64,000 bases of DNA, from the NCBI RefSeq assembly GCF_023053635.1, contig NC_086179.1, forward strand, positions 8,694,001 through 8,758,000, given 5' to 3'. This DNA is from Elgaria multicarinata webbii. Taxonomy: Eukaryota; Chordata; Lepidosauria; Squamata; Anguidae. The notes beneath the pieces were generated by a model. The model was not told the origin of the DNA and ran no database searches. It saw only the letters and a program-made list of their open reading frames with translations. Within the stretch, counting starts at the first letter, position 1. Every line of letters starts with the position of its first letter. The position numbers were made by a program, and so were the translations under genes. Of the stretch, positions 10,867 through 21,893 are shown in pieces.

Positions 10867-11248
10867 AAGAGCTTTTTCAGATGGGTAGGAAATCGCGTTT
10901 CCCTCCTGTCGCTTTGAATCGTGCTCCTGTTCCACAACAGGGATGAGCAGCTTCCTCTTTCTTCAGACGCTTAAGAAAAAGGAAGTAAACGAAGACCACG
11001 TGGCCCATTCAGTGGACCTTCCCCCCCCCCCCCCCCGCACTGCTTTCCTGCACACAGCAAGAAACGGCATCACGTTTTGCTTCAAAACCAAACAAGATGG
11101 ATTTTCTGGGTCTTATTTTTTCATGGAAAAAGGACCAGAAGGAGTGGGAGACGCATGGGAGGTAAATGTCATCATCAAAAGGACCTGAGAACATCCGTAA
11201 GTAGGCAGTAATGAGCGTGCTATAAAACGCTCGTCTGATGATGTTCTA
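10867..11248 (+). mobile_element. M5 non-autonomous DNA element, copy 1
   Basis: The copy is bounded by agctttttcagatggg and ctcgtctgatgatgttct. It contains gaggaagt-type and ggaagtaaacgaagacc strings shared with copies at 35150-35512 (opposite strand) and 50186-50545. A poly-C run lies at 11023-11037. No coding capacity is seen. Confidence 0.6.
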
Positions 11249-11619
11249 AGAGGAGGCCACCATTTTGCATCCTCCCCAATGCCCTGGATCTAGCATCGCT
11301 CATGCCAGAGTGGTGGTGGTGGTGGTCATGGGGAGGAATGGTTGCCTACATACACTCACACAGACACACAATGGTGGAGAATGTTCTGCAAAGTGGCCTA
11401 ATTTTCTAGGGGGTGGGTGAGAAAAAGTAAAATCTCAGGACTTTTCTTAGAAAAATGACTTCTGAGCAGGTCAGTGCTAATTACATTGAACACGGTTAGA
11501 GCAACCTGGATGAAAGGCAAAGAAGGGGTCTCACTACCCCCTGCTCTCCTCAGCCAGAAGCTCTGAAACACAGCAAAGTGGAGGACATCTTCTTGAACTT
11601 AGGCAGATGTTCCAGCCAC

Positions 11620-11816
11620 TAGGAACACAGGAAACTGCCTTCTACTGAGTCGGACCCTTGGTCCATCTAGCCCCAGTATTACCAACACTGATTGACAGCA
11701 ATTCTCCAGGTTTTGGGGCAGGACTCTTTCCTTGCCCTACCTGGAGATGCCAAGGATCGAAACTGGGACCTTCTGCATGCAAAGCACGAGTTCTATCACA
11801 CTAAGCTACGGCCTCT
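11620..11816 (-). mobile_element. tRNA-derived SINE, nearly full length
   Basis: On the minus strand the head reads GGCCGTAGCTTAGTGTGATAG (A box) and, after TTTGCATGCAGAAGGTCCCA, GTTTCGATCC (B box). The TGC in the anticodon-like loop suggests a tRNA-Ala origin. The body and the 3' end (cctgtgttcct) match the other copies. The stem positions are too decayed for a working tRNA. Confidence 0.8.
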
Positions 11817-12114
11817 TGTTGTCAGCTGTTGAGCTCTGGCTTCCTCGGAAACAGCTGCTAAGCAGCAGAAAGTTACCAGTCCTCATGGGGCAAAGCTGCT
11901 TCTCTGGATGGGCTGCCTCTGCTGCCAGCAGCAACAAGCACCTTAGGCAGTGTGGTGGGGAGATTGCAGTGTCCCTCCGAGGGCAGATGTTTTGGTTGCT
12001 GATCCTTTTGTTTCCAACCAAGCAGAATTTGTAGATCTCAGCACTCAGAAGACTTCTTATATTCTGCTGAGTTTAGCTGTTTGTGTGAACCAGGTAGCCC
12101 CAATGCATCATTGT

Positions 12115-12443
12115 AGCACAGTCTTGCACAAGCCCTCCAAACATGTTGGACTGCGACTCCCATCATAGCATGGCTATTCAGGGGACACCAGATTGACACT
12201 AGATGTTCTAGAACCACCTTCATAGAATCATAGAGTCATAGAATCATAGAATAGTAGAGTTGGAAGGGGCCTATAAGGCCATCGAGTCCAACCCCCCTGC
12301 TCAGTGCAGGAATCCACCCTAAATCCCCAACCTGGTGTCCTCCAGATGTTTTGGACTTCAGCTCTGGCTGGGGCTGATGGTCAGGGATGCTGTGAGTTGT
12401 TGTCCAAAATACCTGGCACTCACCAGGTTGGAGGAAGGCTGCA
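12115..12443. repeat. M3 MITE pieces around a CR1 tail
   Basis: The segments 12130-12200 and 12327-12443 resemble the common palindromic MITE with cctccagatgttttggac and gactcccatcat strings (here called M3). Between them, 12221-12325 is a minus-strand CR1 3' tail (catagaatcatagaatagta, ggccatcgagtccaa). The order of insertion is not settled. Confidence 0.6.
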
Positions 12444-13338
12444 CTTGCGTATCTGCAGATGAGAGGCCGTTGTCTCCATGGCCGTGGAACGGCTGGAGAA
12501 ATTAAGGGGTTTTTTTTTGCCTTTCCCTAATTAAAATGTAAGACTTGCTTTGCTAGATCAGAGCAAAGGGTCCATCTCATCTAACAGCTGATCCTGGAAA
12601 GGAAGGATCACTGACTCCTGCTGTTTGTCCCCAGCGGTGGCGGTATACTTCCATGGAGGTTCTCCAGTGGCTAAGAACCACTGATAAACCTTTATTTCCA
12701 AAGCTTAGCACTCTCCTATAAACTATATATTAAATGCACTACGAGCTGTGAACAGACCGTCCCTTGACTTTCTGATAGCAACTGGGTGTGTTCTTTACTT
12801 TGTTGCTCAGAGGCTGTGTGACCAAGGGCGGTTTATGAAAATGTGACTTCGCTGCAGAGCCGGAGTTGGTGAAATTTTCCGAGTCACATGCACGAGCACC
12901 AGGAAAGGTTACCGAAGGGTTATCTGAAAAACTCAGTGCCCTTTTCCTGAACTGAAAACTTTGTTTGCAAAGTCCGCTGTCTGCACTGGATACCTGAGAA
13001 CATGAGAACATCCCAGCTGTCATTACTGATCTGCCCCATGAGCCGGTTGGTTTTTGTAAAGCAGGGGTGTTGAATCTCTGGCCTCGGGGCTAAATCTGGC
13101 CCACCTGGGATTGCAGTCCAGCCGTGTAGGGGTCTCAAGGGGGGCAAGGCCTGTTCCCTTGGCCCCAAGCCCATTCACAAGAGGCCACAGATTTGTACAA
13201 ATGTTCATATGTCAGTTTTTCCATACAGATGCACTTTTAGAAATAATTACTGTAACCTCACCATACTGGGGAAGTCAGTGACACGGGGACCTGTCTGCTG
13301 CCTCTGGACAACTTCTAGGCCCCTGCTCTCCCTTCTTA
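12444..13338. other. Unassigned stretch
   Basis: No gene is recognised. The part at 13062-13150 (ggtgttgaatctctggcctc, gattgcagtccagcc) resembles M3-like MITE sequence. Confidence 0.35.
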
Positions 13339-13935
13339 AGAACATAAGAACACAAGGAGAGCCCTGCTGAATCAGATGAAAGGTCCATCTAGTCCAGCAT
13401 TCTGTTCACACAGTGGCCAACCAGCTGTCAACCAGGAACCCACCAGCAGGTCACAGATGCAACACCACCCTCCCACCCATGTTTCCCAGCAATTGGAGTA
13501 TATAGGCATACTGCCTCTGACACTGAAGGTAGGACATAGCCATCAGGACTAGTAGCCACTGATAGCCTCCTTCTCCAGGAATCTATCCAACCCCCTTTTG
13601 AAGCCATCCTTATTGGTGGCCATCACTACATCTTGTGGTAGTGAGTTCCATAATTTAACTATGCACAGTGTGAAGTAGCCCTTCCTTTTATCTGTCCTGA
13701 AACCCCCACCAATGAGCTGGATGGGATGACCCCATTGAGTTCTAGTATTATGAGAGAGGGAGAAAAATGTCTCCCTATTCACATTTTCCACACCATGCCT
13801 AATTTTGTACAGCCCTATTAGTTCTTCCCTTAGCCTCCTTTCCCCCCCAAGCTAAATAATCTCAGTTGTTGTAAACTTCCCACATATGGGAGATGCTCCA
13901 GCCCCTTGATCATTTGAGTTGCCCTTTCATGGTTC
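13339..13935 (-). mobile_element. CR1-like LINE fragment (TTCTTATG tail family)
   Basis: The minus-strand frame reads MENVNRETFFSLSHNTRTQWGHPIQLIGGGFRTDKRKGYF and KLWNSLPQDVVMATNKDGFKRGLDRFLEKEAISGY. The 3' end at 13339 has taagaacataagaacac and the bagccctgct-type string. The frame continues upstream toward 13935 (agggcaactcaaatgatcaa read on minus). Confidence 0.85.
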
Positions 13936-14175
13936 TTTGCCTTTAAACTGGACCTGTACTGCATAGTCCTTCAGACAGACGACACCTTCAATTAGAGGAC
14001 TGTCTTCAGCGGGGCTGGCATCAAGGGTTGGTATAGTCAGATACTGGCCAAGGGCCCACACATCCACTGATGAGAGCTCCTGCAACCTGCTTGGTCACCT
14101 GCCGCTCGCTGTGCCCACACGATACTGGCTTTGGGAAGGAGGCCTTGCAGATGCCACTGCCTTTTTGCTCATTGC

Positions 14176-14733
14176 CAGGGCTGGTGCCAGACTATTTTGC
14201 GCCCTAGGCAAGGTGAGCTACTTTCACCCTCCCCCCAAAAATGCCAACTTTGATTTTTAAGAACATACGTTTCCTGGAAAAAATAAGTAGCACAAAACTT
14301 GAAACTGCTAAATTTATTTTAAAGTGCAAGAAATACGTCATACCAATTATAGCAAAAGGAACGTCTATGGGTCTAAAATGCATTATTTAAAAGGAATATC
14401 ACCTCCAAATCATCCCCCTCAATGCACACACTCAGCATCACTCACTCCAAACAAACACACGCATGAACACATGCATTCACTCAAAGACCCCATGCACCCC
14501 ATTCACCCATACATTCTCTCTCTCTTCCGGGCGCATTCCGGAAGTCCGAACATGGAGCCAACCCATGCTTCAGCTGGGCGGGCGCGGGGCGCCATCTCGC
14601 CCTCCCAGGCCCAGCTGAATCCTCAGGCTGGGCTGGATCACAGCCAACTCACGTGAGTGCTGTGCCCGGCGCCCCTCTTAGCTAGGAGCTCTAGGCGGCC
14701 GCCTGAGTGGCCTCTATGGTAGCACCGGCCCTG
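14176..14733. mobile_element. hAT-like non-autonomous element with perfect 8-bp duplication
   Basis: The element runs from CAGGGCTGGTGCCAG to GGTAGCACCGGCCCTG and is flanked by two perfect copies of CTCATTGC (14168-14175 and 14734-14741). Eight-bp duplications and CAGGG termini fit hAT. The interior has no transposase frame. The right third is CpG-rich (gggcgggcgcggggcgccat near 14576). A second copy at 23584-24234 is closely similar. Confidence 0.88.
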
Positions 14734-14927
14734 CTCATTGCCTTCATCCCTGAGAAGCGAGCAGATGGCAGCAATAGTGAGGAAGAGGAGCAGGAGCAGC
14801 CGAAGAGCAAAGAGGCCACCGAGGGTGTCTCGCCCGCGAGCCTTCCAGGACCTGGAATGGATCCTCTATAAAACAGAATTCACAGTCCCCCTACCAGGAA
14901 TGGGTAAGAAAAAATAGGGACTGTCCC

Positions 14928-15290
14928 TGGGCTCATCTACACTAAGCAGGATATTCCGCTATGAAAGCAGTATGAAAGCGGTATATAAAAGGCAGGAGCC
15001 ACACGACTGCTTTATAGCAGTATTGAAGTGCACTGCACGAGCTACACGACTGCTTTATAGTGGTACTGAAGTGCACTGATACCTCTTGGGGCCCAGGACA
15101 CATCTGCACCAAGCAGGATATAACACTATGAAAGTGGTATGAAAGCAGTACATGGTATGTGTCAATGGGGCCCAACAGTTGTCAGTGCACTTCAGTACTG
15201 CTATAAAGCAGCCGTGTGGCTCCTGCCTTTTATATACCGCTTTCATACCACTTTCATAGTGGAATATCCTGCTTGGTGTAGATGACCCCC
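14928..15290. mobile_element. Palindromic MITE with TCATCTACAC ends
   Basis: The inverted ends GGGCTCATCTACACTAAGC and GCTTGGTGTAGATGACCCC bound about 360 bp. Long internal inverted copies (atgaaagcggtatataaaag / cttttatataccgctttcat) make the element fold back on itself. A further internal copy of the terminus lies at 15100-15150. Confidence 0.75.
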
Positions 15291-16047
15291 TTGGTAAACA
15301 GAAATGGAACGTCTGCTATTACTAAGATCAAATACCGGAAGGCTTAATTCCTGCCCTCTCCCCATGATGAAATCAATAACTAAGAACCCTTTACGTAGTG
15401 ATCTGTGCTATTCATTGATTTATGATTATGTAAAACCCTTGCGGGCTCTTTGCTGTCTGCATCATGATTGTGCTTCCCGTTCTTCATGAGCACCTGATGA
15501 CATCTCCTCACGGCTTTGGCGTTGCTCTTCTCATTCAGATACAGAGCACTGCTCAGGGTTGTGGCTACGAATGTTAATGGGTGAGAGGCGGGCGGCCTCA
15601 AGATCTGGTTCCCATAGCGATGATGAGTACAGTCTCCTTTTCATGGAAAAAGCCGGTGGTGGGAAGCGTTTTCGGTCACTGTAGCTTTCGGCGTGTCACG
15701 GTGACCAGATGGGCACGGCAGTGTACGTCAAAGGGCAGCTGTATCTGTGTTGATAAAAAGCCCAGGTGAGGATGGGGTGTCATATTATTCTCAGGACTGC
15801 GAGATTTTCACTCGGTTATCTGATAGGCCATGTGTAAAAGAAGGGGCACATACTTATCCCTGGTGCCTTGTCCCACGCCAGGATGGGGGCACTGCCTGGC
15901 TTGGCCTAGAAATCATGTCACCTGAAAGCATTGTTGGGAATCAGAGCACTCCAAAGGTGAAGGAAGGTGTGTGTAACCAGGGCTGCAGCAAGATGGCTTA
16001 GGCCAGTAGTGAGCAGACCTCAGGTTTGCAACATCTACTAGAAACCT
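15291..16047. other. Unassigned stretch
   Basis: I see no repeat that I can name. Short frames exist (for example 15380-15601 minus, 15747-16001 plus), but none shows a recognisable domain or splice-bounded exon. Confidence 0.35.
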
Positions 16048-16133
16048 GAGAATCATAGAATAGTAGAGTTGGAAGGGACCTATAAGGCCACCGAGTCCAA
16101 CCCCCTGCTCAATGCACCAGCTAGAGCCTGGTA
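16048..16133 (-). mobile_element. CR1 LINE 3' tail
   Basis: The segment reads gaatcatagaatagtagag, tataaggccaccgagtcc and ccctgctcaatgca, the reverse of the CR1 end. It is about 85 bp and severely truncated. Confidence 0.85.
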
Positions 16134-16474
16134 CAAAAGGCATACATATAGACTGAAAGCATTTTGTGTCCAGGAATTTCTTTTGAGTACCAGAACTGAA
16201 TGAAGCTCGCAGTCTTTTCACACAAAGCCCTGTTCTTGGTTCCATCACACCCAGCCTCATTTCCTTCATTTCAGCAGAGGGCATCCATTTGTTGCTGCTA
16301 TTGTTAAACAACTGGGAATCGGGAATCCTTGCCAATCTCCTGCTAATCACTCAGAGAACTACTAGTAGATTCCTATCTACTTTCTGCCTACCCCAGGCTT
16401 AGACAATCTTTGGCTAGTTGAGGAACTGCTTCGTTTCAGAGAATGGCATGATCCCAAGTTCACTCCCTGTCTTG

Positions 16475-16570
16475 TTCAGGTAGGGCAAGGAAACGAATCC
16501 TGCCTGAAACCCCGCAAGCTGCTGCCAGTCAGTAACAGTAACACTGGGCTTGATAGACCAAAGATCCATC
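16475..16570 (+). mobile_element. tRNA-derived SINE fragment, plus orientation
   Basis: The segment ggtagggcaaggaaacgaat, ctgctgccagtcagt and gggcttgatagaccaa is the reverse complement of the body of the SINE at 11620-11816. The tRNA head is decayed or missing. Confidence 0.55.
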
Positions 16571-16617
16571 CAAGGTTAAATTGCACGGTTAAATCACTTT
16601 AAACAGTTAAATAATTT

Positions 16618-17310
16618 CAATTGTTGTGAACCACACAGAGAGCTTTGGCTATTGGGTGATACAGATATGTAATATTTATTTATTTATTTATCTTTTTTTT
16701 TTTTTTTGCATTTCTATACCGCCCAATAGCCGAAGCTCTCTGGGCGGTTCACAAAAATTAAAACCATTCAAAGTATAAAACAAACAGTATAAAACCATAA
16801 TATAAAATACAATATAAAAGTTCAACCAGATCAAAACAGCAGCAATGCAAAATTACAAATTTAAAACACCGAGTTAAAATTTATTTATAGACTGTTAAAA
16901 TGCTGGGAGAATAAAAAGGTCTTCAACTGGCGTCTGAAAGAATATAGTGTAGGTGCTAGGCGAACCTCCTTAGGGAGCTCATTCCACAGCCGGGGTGCCA
17001 CAGCAGAGAAGGCCCTCCTCCTGGTAGCCACCTGCCTCACTTCCTTTGGCAGGGGCTCGCAGAGAAGGACCCCTGAGGATGACCTTAGGGTCCGGGCAGG
17101 TACATATGGGAGGAGGCGTTCCTTCAGATAGCCTGGCCCCAAGCCGTTTCGGGCTTTAAATGTTAATACCAGCACTTTGAATCGGGCCCGGACCTGGACT
17201 GGCAGCTGGAAAAGGACTGGCATGATGTGGTCCTGTCGGCCAGTCCCTGTTAGTAACCGTGCTGCCCTGTTTTGTACCAGTTGAAGTTTCCGGACCGTTT
17301 TATAAACAAA
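16618..17310 (-). mobile_element. Two L2-type LINEs joined tail to tail
   Basis: Positions 16618-16670 are a short plus-strand tail (gtgaaccacacagagagctt...). From 16671 to 17310 a minus-strand copy of the same family as 461-1843 follows, with frame [33 protein letters not shown] and [12 protein letters not shown] ending FLFSQHFNSL. The minus copy is 5'-truncated and has lost a few residues near LFQLPVQV relative to the 461-1843 copy ([11 protein letters not shown]). Confidence 0.85.
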
Positions 17311-17327
17311 CCTTCCAAACAAATTGG

Positions 17328-17757
17328 AAAATAGGAACCTGCTTTATACTGAGTCATATCATTGGTCCATCTAGTTCAGTATTACCTATAGAAGCACAGA
17401 ATATAGAGTCGGAAGGGGCCTGTAATGCCATCGAGTCCAACCTTCTGACAGATGGCTGTCCAGCTGCCTCTTGAATGCCTCTAGTGTGAGAGAGCCCAGG
17501 ACCTCCCTTGGTAATGGCCAGTGATCCCGTAGTGCAGCCTTCCTCAACCCGGTGTCCTCCAGATAGTTCTGGACTACAACTCCCATCTGCCCCAGCCAGC
17601 ATGCCAATGGCCATGACGGGAGGATAGGAGTTGTGGTCCAAGACATCTGCAGGACACCAAGTTGAAGAACGCTGGCCTTTCCCGGCCCTACCTGGTGATG
17701 CTGGGTATTGAACCTGAGACCTTTTGCATCCTGTTCGTCCACTGCCACTACCATCCG
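17328..17757 (-). mobile_element. tRNA-derived SINE split by a CR1 tail and an M3 MITE
   Basis: The two ends of one SINE lie at 17328-17393 (aacctgctttatactgagtc) and 17672-17757 (ggccctacctggtgatgctg, gtattgaacctgagacc). Between them are a minus-strand CR1 tail (17394-17527) and a palindromic M3 MITE (17536-17672, gtcctccagatagttctgg ... ccaagacatctgcaggacac). The SINE is therefore the oldest of the three. Confidence 0.75.
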
Positions 17758-18081
17758 CCAAACTGTCTAATCTACAACAATTCACTTCTCACTAAAGTGC
17801 ACTTTCCCCAGTATAAATCAGATTGCATTCACTTGTTGAAGCAGCCTCAAATCAACTGTTTCCCCCTGCTGCTTGGCTCTGTCTCCCTCCTCACCGTCCT
17901 TACTTTAAGGGAACAAAAACATAGCCACAACGTCCGGATCTCTATCTGATATAAGAATCCAGCTTCCTGTCACACATGGGAGTCAGGCTTTGGATGTCCA
18001 AGTTGGATCCAAGGCTGGGTTGAATCGAGGGCTCGACTAAGACCATCCAAGGCTAGTCAGCTCAGGACTGGGGTCTCTGAA

Positions 18082-19033
18082 TAGGGTGACCAACTGTCAG
18101 GAGTTCCCATGACTTGTCCGGGTTTTTTGATCTATCCTGGGTGTCAGGGGGGGATTTTCTGTATTTTGCTATAGTGTCCAGGAATTACATGCTTTCCCCT
18201 TTAAGGCTTCCGTTAGCATGGAAGGGGGGGGAATGAGCACGCTTTCCCACGGCCCTTGCACTGCTCCAATTGGGGCCTTAAAGTGGGTGGTGGGTGGGAA
18301 TGACACACCTTCCCCTCCTTCCCTTTAAGGCCCCGATTGGAGCGGAGGAGGGGGGGAACATGTTTTCCGGGGCCTCCGGGAAGCGCATCATTTCCCCTGC
18401 CACGGTAATGGTGGTCACTATTAGCATGGTGGGGGGAATGACCCCCTTTCTGGAGGCCGCAGAAAGAGCGCCTTCCCGCAAGGTTAATAATAGCAAGGAA
18501 ATGGAAGATAGCAAAAAAATTATGAATTAGAGGAATGGTATAAGGAAGTCTGGGAGATAGCTATTAATGATAAATTGATTTGTAGCCTAAGAATAAAAAA
18601 AGGTTTAGGGAAGCAAAGTGATTTTGTAGATGAGTGGAAGACATTAATATTATTATTATTATTATTTATTTATATAGCACCATCAATGTACATATGTACA
18701 TTGTACAATGTACATAATAGACTATGTGTTGTTGTTTTTAAAAAGAAAGGGTATAAATCTCCAAAAGAATCATTTCAATTTTGGATGACAGGATAAGTTA
18801 GAAAGATAGATGGCCCAGGGGTAGGGGAGCACGAAAGGGGGAGTTATATGTTGGATTTTATTCCTTTTTTTATATTATATCTTTAAGGGAAGACTAATTA
18901 TATATAGCAAATTGTTTAAGATATACTTTCCCCCCCTTGTCTATTCCTTTCCTTTTCCTTTTTTGTTTGTGGTTTGTTTTGTGAAAGTTTGTCTATTTTA
19001 TTTTATTGTATGTAATTTTAATTAATGATGATG

Positions 19034-19077
<44 letters not shown>

Positions 19078-19138
19078 TTTTAAAAAGTGTGCCTCCCCCC
19101 CGTTTCCCCTTTTTTGGTTTCCAAAAATGGCCACCCCA
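18082..19138. mobile_element. Long M1-related element (about 1.06 kb)
   Basis: The left end is TAGGGTGACCAACTGTCAGG. The right end is TTTTTGGTTTCCAAAAATGG then CCACCCCA, nearly the same as the right end of the element at 40310-41203. The flanks share TCTGAAT (18076-18082 and 19139-19145). The interior holds simple repeats (ATT at 18645-18665, AAT at 19031-19076), a piece of an L2-type tail (atagcaccatcaatgtacat, about 18672-18715) and G-rich runs. No transposase frame is seen. Confidence 0.6.
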
Positions 19139-19484
19139 TCTGAATTAATCATAAAGTCTCCCTGAGCATGTACAGAGCGTATCTCCGAATAATAGTGTGT
19201 TCCCACACATCTGGGATTAGAGAGCCTTGAGCCTCAACCTATTATAGCTCCTTCTCCTGAAGTGTTCCCTTTACACTACTATAGAAGATTCTGAACCACT
19301 CCAGCCACGCACCCACCCTCGCCAGGTTTGGACGTCATGACAACCCAGCAAGGGTAATTAGGGAAATGAGCTGGTCTGTGACCAGCACATGCGGGGATGG
19401 TTAACAAGCCACCATGGTCCATTAACCACCCTCTCGTTGTGCAAACTGAGCCAGTATCTGCTTTCTGTGCATTGACAGGTGAGT
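19139..19484. other. Unassigned stretch
   Basis: No gene or nameable repeat is seen between the long M1-related element and the next M1 copy. Confidence 0.4.
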
Positions 19485-19492
19485 CACTGGAA

Positions 19493-19801
19493 TAGGGTGA
19501 CCCTATGGAAAGGAGGACAGGGCTCTTGTCTCTTTAACAGTTGCGTAGAAAAGGGAATTTCAGCAGGTGTCATTTGTATATATGGGGAACCTGGTGAAAT
19601 TTCCTCTTCATCACAATAGTTAAAGCTGCAGGAGCTATACTAGAGTGACCAGATTTAAAAGAGGGCAGCTTTCACTGTTGTGATGAAGAGGGAATTTCAC
19701 CAGGTTCTCCATATATACAAATGACAGCTGCTGAAATTCCCTTTTCAATACAACTGTTAAAGATACAGGAGTCCTGTCCTCCTTTTCATAGGGTCACCCT
19801 A
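19493..19801. mobile_element. M1 palindromic MITE with perfect 8-bp duplication
   Basis: The copy is 309 bp from TAGGGTGACC to GGTCACCCTA and is flanked by CACTGGAA on both sides (19485-19492 and 19802-19809). It has the TATATATGG core sub-type and an asymmetric centre (actagagtgaccagattt). Confidence 0.93.
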
Positions 19802-20313
19802 CACTGGAAGCCGTCATGCCTCCCCCTTGTCTCCGAAGTGAGTTTTGTCTTGGTTCTCGGTGGCCGCAGTAGATTAAAACACAAGGCTTTGCATTTCTGT
19901 TAGCTCAAGTCTAGACTACAGTAAAAAAAAAAAAAAAGTACGCTGTATTCTGAGCAGGCCCATAACATTTTGCTGCCTGAGACGTAATAGGAAATGGCAT
20001 TCCTGCTACCCAAGTCAAGGTGCAAAGTATTCAGTGCCAACCAAGTAATTCCACACCCGAGGCAGTAAATCTACAAGCACCTCCCACATCCCGTGACAGT
20101 AAAAGTAACATAATAATGCATTAGATTACTAACAATTTGCTGTCCTTTAGGGACACCCAAACCCCGCTGTCAGAGACAACAGCTTACCTCTGCCTAACGG
20201 TAGGGCCGGCCCTCTAGAAGCATCAGCTGATGCACAAAGTCCGACCTCCTGCTGGAACGGTAGCAACATTTGTCATAGTCCTAACAATGGTTTAGCACAG
20301 GGGTGTAAAATTG
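19802..20313. other. Unassigned stretch with a fragment of a CAGGGCCGG-type element
   Basis: The piece at 20185-20217 (cttacctctgcctaac, ggtagggccggccct) matches the terminus of the hAT-like element at 42884. The rest is unassigned. Confidence 0.4.
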
Positions 20314-20622
20314 TAGGGTGACCATATGGAAAGGAGGACAAGGCTCCTGTATCTTTCACAGCTGTATTGAAAAGGGAATTTCAGCAGGTGTCATTTGCAT
20401 GCTTGCAGCACCTGGGGAAATCCCCTTTTTATCACAACAGTTAAAGCTGCCCTCTTTTGTATTTGGTCAAGAGGGCAGGGCTCCTGCAGCTTTAACTGTT
20501 GTGATGAAGAGGGAATTTCACCAGGTGCTGCATGCGTACCAATGACACTTGATGAAATGCACTTTTCATCACAGCTGTTAAAGATACAGGAGCCCTGTCC
20601 TCCTTTCCATATGGTCACCCTA
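20314..20622. mobile_element. M1 palindromic MITE
   Basis: The copy runs from TAGGGTGACCATATGG to CCATATGGTCACCCTA with the GCATGC core sub-type and centre ttttgtatttggtcaag. The 8-bp flanks do not match (taaaattg / gacttaac). Confidence 0.88.
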
Positions 20623-20630
20623 GACTTAAC

Positions 20631-20718
20631 CAGTGGAGGGTGGTAGCTTGACTGGTTCTGATTGAAACCCAGAGCAGATTCACTGCCCCACTGACATTGG
20701 AGCCACCAGCCTCCACTG
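20631..20718. mobile_element. M2 MITE (CAGTGGAGG ends) with perfect 8-bp duplication
   Basis: This 88-bp element has CAGTGGAGG at the left end and CCTCCACTG at the right, and sits between two perfect copies of GACTTAAC (20623-20630 and 20719-20726). The duplication length fits hAT. Other copies are at 28670-28827 and from 49488. Confidence 0.92.
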
Positions 20719-21074
20719 GACTTAACAGTCTCTCTCTCTCTCTTCTCTGCCTTGCACCCTGTAATGATTTCAAAGTACAACTGGTTTCAATATCCACATG
20801 CCATGCTCAGATTTGCCAGGGCGCTAGATCTTTCTTATGTTTTGGAAATGTGTCTGTATTATTTACCCCAACGCTAGGAAAGTTTCTAGAGATGCAGTAC
20901 CTCCTGGCTGGCCAGTTCCCAACCAGGACAGGTGTCCTTTAGATAGATAAAGGGCTGGATTGATTGTTCTGCCTTTTGAGACAGTAACCCCATGGGGTGA
21001 TGCTATCAGGTATTGCGGCTTGGGACAGCAATTCCTGACATGAACCTACCCGTACACTACGCTCAACATCTGTC

Positions 21075-21426
21075 CTCCTCCAGGTGCCTACTCTGAGGGA
21101 AGCTCGGAGGATGGCAACAAGGGAGAGGGCCTTCTCGGTGGTGGCCCCCCGACTGTGGAATGATCTCCCCAATGAGGCTCGCCTGGCGCCAACATTGTTA
21201 TCTTTTCAGCGCCAGGTCAAGTCTTTTCTCTTCTCCCAGGCATTTTAACAGCATTTAACAACGTTAAGTTTGTTTTTAAAGGAACCCCAGAATTGTTTTT
21301 AAATGGATACTGTTGTTTTTATGTTTTTGATGGTTTTTAAATTTTGTATACTTTTTAATGTTTACCATTTTTAACTGTTGTAAACCGCCCAGAGAGCTTC
21401 GGCTGTGGGGCAGTATATGAATGTCA

Positions 21427-21477
<51 letters not shown>

Positions 21478-21480
21478 ATA
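21075..21480 (+). mobile_element. L2-type LINE 3' end
   Basis: The plus-strand frame reads PTLREARRMATRERAFSVVAPRLWNDLPNEARLAPTLLSFQRQVKSFLFSQAF and then a stop. It is followed by the 3' UTR, the CCGCCCA...TGGGGCAG hairpin and a pure (AAAT)n tail to 21480. It is the same 3' end type as 63866-64000. Confidence 0.88.
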
Positions 21481-21852
21481 TCATGTGAATTACAGAGCAT
21501 GACTTTGCAGTTTGGTTTGGAGGTGTGCCAAGAGCCATAAGATTGCCAACTTTTAACATGGCCTTGTGCTTAGAACATGCAGAAGCTGGGAGTTTAAAAA
21601 GCATGGGATCAGGAGATCAAGTTCTTCTCTGTCTTAGAAGAGCCGTAACTGGTAAAAACAAAAAGCAAACCCAAACTCTAAACAAGACACATTTCCAGCC
21701 TCTGCAGCCTTGTTTCCTATCAATCAGGGGTTTCTTAGCAGTCAACATATCTCCAGATAAGGAAAATGCTTGTTTCCTATCAATCAACATATCTCAGGGG
21801 ATGTGGGTGTGTTATATTGCTCTGTGATTTGGCTTGATAGGGTTGAAGTCCT
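21481..21852. other. Unassigned stretch
   Basis: Within it the 20-bp string tgcttgtttcctatcaatca is present near 21767-21786, and most of it also near 21709-21726, a small local duplication. No gene is seen. Confidence 0.4.
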
Positions 21853-21893
21853 TAGAATCATAGAATAGCAGAGTTGGAAGGGGTAGGGTGACC

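Noticed and set aside
11750-11816. Possible tRNA-Ala gene on the minus strand
   Set aside because: The A and B box strings are part of a SINE with a long non-tRNA body; the stems do not pair and the same head recurs in several SINE copies.
15380-15601. Possible host exon on the minus strand
   Set aside because: A 73-codon frame with no recognisable family and no convincing splice sites in a region of unknown origin.
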